A model generated the notes under the pieces. It did no database searches, was not told where the DNA came from, and saw only the letters and a list, made by a program, of their open reading frames with translations. Shown here one piece after another: positions 7,500 through 9,080 of a stretch of 9,080 nt of DNA (position 1 is its first letter; each line of letters starts with the position of its first letter). The position numbers and the translations under genes were made by a program. The stretch comes from an uncultured Bacteroidales bacterium (GTDB lineage Bacteria; Bacteroidota; Bacteroidia; Bacteroidales; UBA932), in the NCBI GenBank assembly GCA_937890845.1, contig CALADR010000015.1, positions 1 through 9,080 of the forward strand, in the 5' to 3' direction.

Positions 7500-7640
7500 G
7501 TGAGTAAGACAAAGAAATCGTATGAAAAAACTATCTGTTTTACCAGTTTATCATTATTGATATCTACTGTCGTTTTCATCCTGAAGACTGATTTATCATC
7601 ATTCCCTCAGGATTTCCCTCTTTCACAGCTATTTACTTAA
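7500..7640 (+). pseudogene. Possible broken small exported-peptide ORF
   Basis: ATG at 7522 opens only 12 codons before TGA at 7558-7560. The adjacent frame runs open from a GTG at 7500 to TAA at 7638-7640 and reads KTICFTSLSLLISTVVFIL, a convincing hydrophobic signal-like core, then a short polar tail. The ATG and the hydrophobic frame are separated by a run of six A residues (7525-7530); with seven A the ATG would read MKKTICFTSLSLL, a typical signal peptide start of a peptide of about 39 residues. It is therefore either a frameshifted small gene, a sequencing slip, or chance. No NVEALA-type motif or lipobox is visible. It ends 16 bases before the protease ATG. Confidence 0.3.
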
Positions 7641-7656
7641 TCAAATTATTACGACT

Positions 7657-8967
7657 ATGAAAGCTAGGTATTTATTCATCATTATTTTCAGTATCATTTC
7701 ATGTTCGAAAACAGCATTCGAAACAGAAATAATCAGTAACGATACTGAGTCTTCTACTATTATCATAAATAAAAATGATAGAAGCATTGCAGAAGCAATT
7801 AATATTGCACAAAATGCAATTTCATCCTTTTTTCCTACTATAGAGTCACACTCAGATAAGAATAGGACAATTGGCATTAGTAATATAACTCCATACACTA
7901 TACATTCAAATGTATCAGCTATTGATACACTTATGTATATCGTAAATTTTGAACAAGACAACGGTTTTGCAATCGTCAGTAAACATAGAAATGCCCCAGA
8001 ATTAATTGCTATTGTAAACTCTGGACATTATACGCAAGGTCAAACGACCAATCCTGGCCTCAACTTATTCATTGATGAGATTGCATTTAATCTATCGAAG
8101 ACAAATAATTTCATCATTCCAGAAAATGATTATAATGGCTTTGAAGTCAAGCAAGATGTATCTGAAGATGAGAATGTAAATGAACCTATGATTTCTGCAA
8201 AATGGCATCAAAGATTTCCATTTAATAAGTATTGCCCTTCTGACACACCTACGGGATGTGTATCATTGGCGATAGCACTAACTTTGTCTGCTAAAAACTA
8301 TCCTACCAGTATTAATCTGACATTTCCCAATGCACCCAATAATAGCACATCTTTAAATTGGCAAGAAATAAATAAGATAGATCATAATAGTTCATGCGAA
8401 TCTTCATGTACGTACTGTGACCAGATAGCTCTCCTAATAAGAGAAGCAGGACATCGAGTAAATACGGAATATAAATCTGATGGAAGTTCTGCAAGCTCAA
8501 GCAAATATGCTGTAAAATGCTTTGAATCTTTTGGTTTTAAAACTGACGACTATATTGATTATGATTTAGTAACAGTCTTAAATAGCTTAGGCAATCAGTG
8601 CCCAGTCTATATTACTGCCAGAAATGATGAAGATAAAGGTCATGCTTGGGTTGTTGATGGTAGTAAATATTTATATAAAAGAGTTGACACATATCAACGT
8701 GATCCTTCCCAAGGACATACTCTATGGACACTTAGTAATTATAACATTACGAAGACATGGTATTTACATATGAATTATGGATGGGGAGATGGTAGTTCTG
8801 GATATTTCATAGCTCAACAACATGTTAAAGCGAAAGGCAATCTCACTTACAACAAAGAACTTGATTACTATCCTGTTAGAATGTTCACTGGAGAAAGCGG
8901 CTTCGACAATAGCGTAAAAATTATCCCCAATATAAATATTTCAATGAATTTTTATCCAAGTATATAA
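7657..8967 (+). CDS. C10-family (streptopain-like) cysteine protease, lipoprotein
   Basis: A 436-residue predicted secreted, lipid-anchored protease. The N-terminus MKARYLFIIIFSIISC is a signal peptide ending in a lipobox-like SIISC with Cys16. Residues about 88-126 (TLMYIVNFEQDNGFAIVSKH and following) resemble the Spi-type propeptide of C10 zymogens, which blocks the active site until cleaved. The mature domain shows KWHQRFPFNKYCP (182-194, with Gln185 in the oxyanion-type position), DTPTGCVSLAIAL with nucleophile Cys201, KGHAWVVDG with His329, and HMNYGWGDG (371-379) with Trp376. These are the ordered C10 motifs of SpeB, interpain and the Bacteroides Bfp/Btp enzymes. It lacks a C-terminal sorting domain. 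The gene is visibly AT-rich: 17 of 60 bases are G or C at 8101-8160, against 24 of 60 at 5101-5160 in maeB. A second lipoprotein gene follows after 23 bases and may be a cognate inhibitor. The substrate is unknown. Confidence 0.88.
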   Translation: MKARYLFIIIFSIISCSKTAFETEIISNDTESSTIIINKNDRSIAEAINIAQNAISSFFPTIESHSDKNRTIGISNITPYTIHSNVSAIDTLMYIVNFEQDNGFAIVSKHRNAPELIAIVNSGHYTQGQTTNPGLNLFIDEIAFNLSKTNNFIIPENDYNGFEVKQDVSEDENVNEPMISAKWHQRFPFNKYCPSDTPTGCVSLAIALTLSAKNYPTSINLTFPNAPNNSTSLNWQEINKIDHNSSCESSCTYCDQIALLIREAGHRVNTEYKSDGSSASSSKYAVKCFESFGFKTDDYIDYDLVTVLNSLGNQCPVYITARNDEDKGHAWVVDGSKYLYKRVDTYQRDPSQGHTLWTLSNYNITKTWYLHMNYGWGDGSSGYFIAQQHVKAKGNLTYNKELDYYPVRMFTGESGFDNSVKIIPNINISMNFYPSI

Positions 8968-8990
8968 AATCAATTAATGCTGAATTTAAG

Positions 8991-9080
8991 ATGAAACCAA
9001 GGTATTATTTAATAGCTTTTGCAGCAATCACAGTTTTACTGTCATCATGCCAGAAAGAAAAAAAAGACGTAATATGGGAT
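8991..9080 (+). CDS. Lipoprotein, N-terminal 30 residues, cut by window edge
   Basis: ATG at 8991 opens a frame that continues to the edge. Residues 1-19 form a short signal peptide, MKPRYYLIAFAAITVLLSS, followed by lipobox Cys20 and a charged QKEKKD stretch, so the product should be a lipoprotein of the cell envelope. It starts 23 bases after the protease stop codon with no promoter between, implying one transcript. In Bacteroides, C10 protease genes are often co-transcribed with lipoprotein inhibitors (staphostatin-like Bfi and Bti proteins), so an inhibitor is a reasonable guess. The visible part contains no functional domain, and a second protease or an unrelated lipoprotein is equally possible. 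Confidence 0.75.
   Translation, partial: MKPRYYLIAFAAITVLLSSCQKEKKDVIWD

Larger units (their letters stand above)
6880..7656. other. Gene-poor gap between maeB and the protease gene
   Basis: A 777-bp stretch without an intact gene of convincing length. From left to right it holds the maeB terminator, about 105 bases (6928-7034) in which I recognise nothing, a decayed transposase fragment, an orphan hairpin with T-tract, a TTA repeat inside a candidate promoter, and a broken small ORF. The base composition shifts toward A+T on the right. The pattern suits a former insertion or exchange site whose contents have mostly decayed. Confidence 0.7.

Noticed and set aside
7266..7512. Overlapping minus-strand open frames of 64-66 codons in the gap upstream of the protease
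   Set aside because: They run through the terminator hairpin, the TTA repeat and the candidate promoter, and their translations match nothing recognisable.
8395..8418. CX3CX2C motif as in radical SAM enzymes (residues 247-254 of the protease)
   Set aside because: The spacing matches by chance. The protein has an export signal and complete C10 protease motifs, with no radical SAM barrel or other SAM motifs.
1..9080. CRISPR array, tRNA or rRNA genes
   Set aside because: No regularly spaced direct repeats, no cloverleaf-forming sequence and no rRNA-like stretches were recognised by reading the window.

Overview
The window looks like chromosomal DNA of a Bacteroidota species, most likely order Bacteroidales. 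The evidence is that start codons lack clear Shine-Dalgarno sequences, promoter-like sites fit the TTTG/TAnnTTTG Bacteroidota sigma consensus, histidine degradation uses a fused FtcD with a long-form urocanate hydratase, and the right end carries a C10 (streptopain-family) lipoprotein protease. I cannot name the genus.

Layout. (1) Positions 1-2945, minus strand: a histidine-utilisation operon, ftcD followed by hutU. The two genes overlap by 4 nt and hutU runs off the left edge. (2) Positions 2946-3182: a divergent intergenic region with a full-consensus promoter facing right. (3) Positions 3183-4373, plus strand: a cation/proton antiporter of the CPA superfamily with a membrane domain only. 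(4) Positions 4374-4605: an intergenic region with a terminator-like hairpin whose T-rich tail also reads as a promoter -7 element. (5) Positions 4606-6879, plus strand: a MaeB-type malic enzyme fused to a phosphotransacetylase-like domain, ended by a G+C-rich intrinsic terminator. (6) Positions 6880-7656: a gene-poor gap. It holds a decayed N-terminal fragment of an IS1182-like transposase (minus strand), an orphan terminator hairpin, a TTA-repeat promoter candidate and a broken small ORF. (7) Positions 7657-9080, plus strand: an AT-rich segment with a C10-family cysteine protease lipoprotein, then the start of a second lipoprotein cut by the right edge.

How the parts relate. The left half is ordinary core metabolism. 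HutU and FtcD carry histidine carbon and its one-carbon unit toward glutamate and methenyl-tetrahydrofolate. The antiporter handles Na+ or K+ and proton balance. MaeB makes pyruvate and a reduced nicotinamide cofactor from malate. The right end is accessory: it differs in base composition, sits next to an insertion-sequence remnant, and resembles the protease-plus-lipoprotein loci of Bacteroides (Bfp/Btp proteases with inhibitors). The most interesting open question is whether the cut lipoprotein at 8991 is a cognate inhibitor of the protease. I did not find convincing evidence of a wholly new system.
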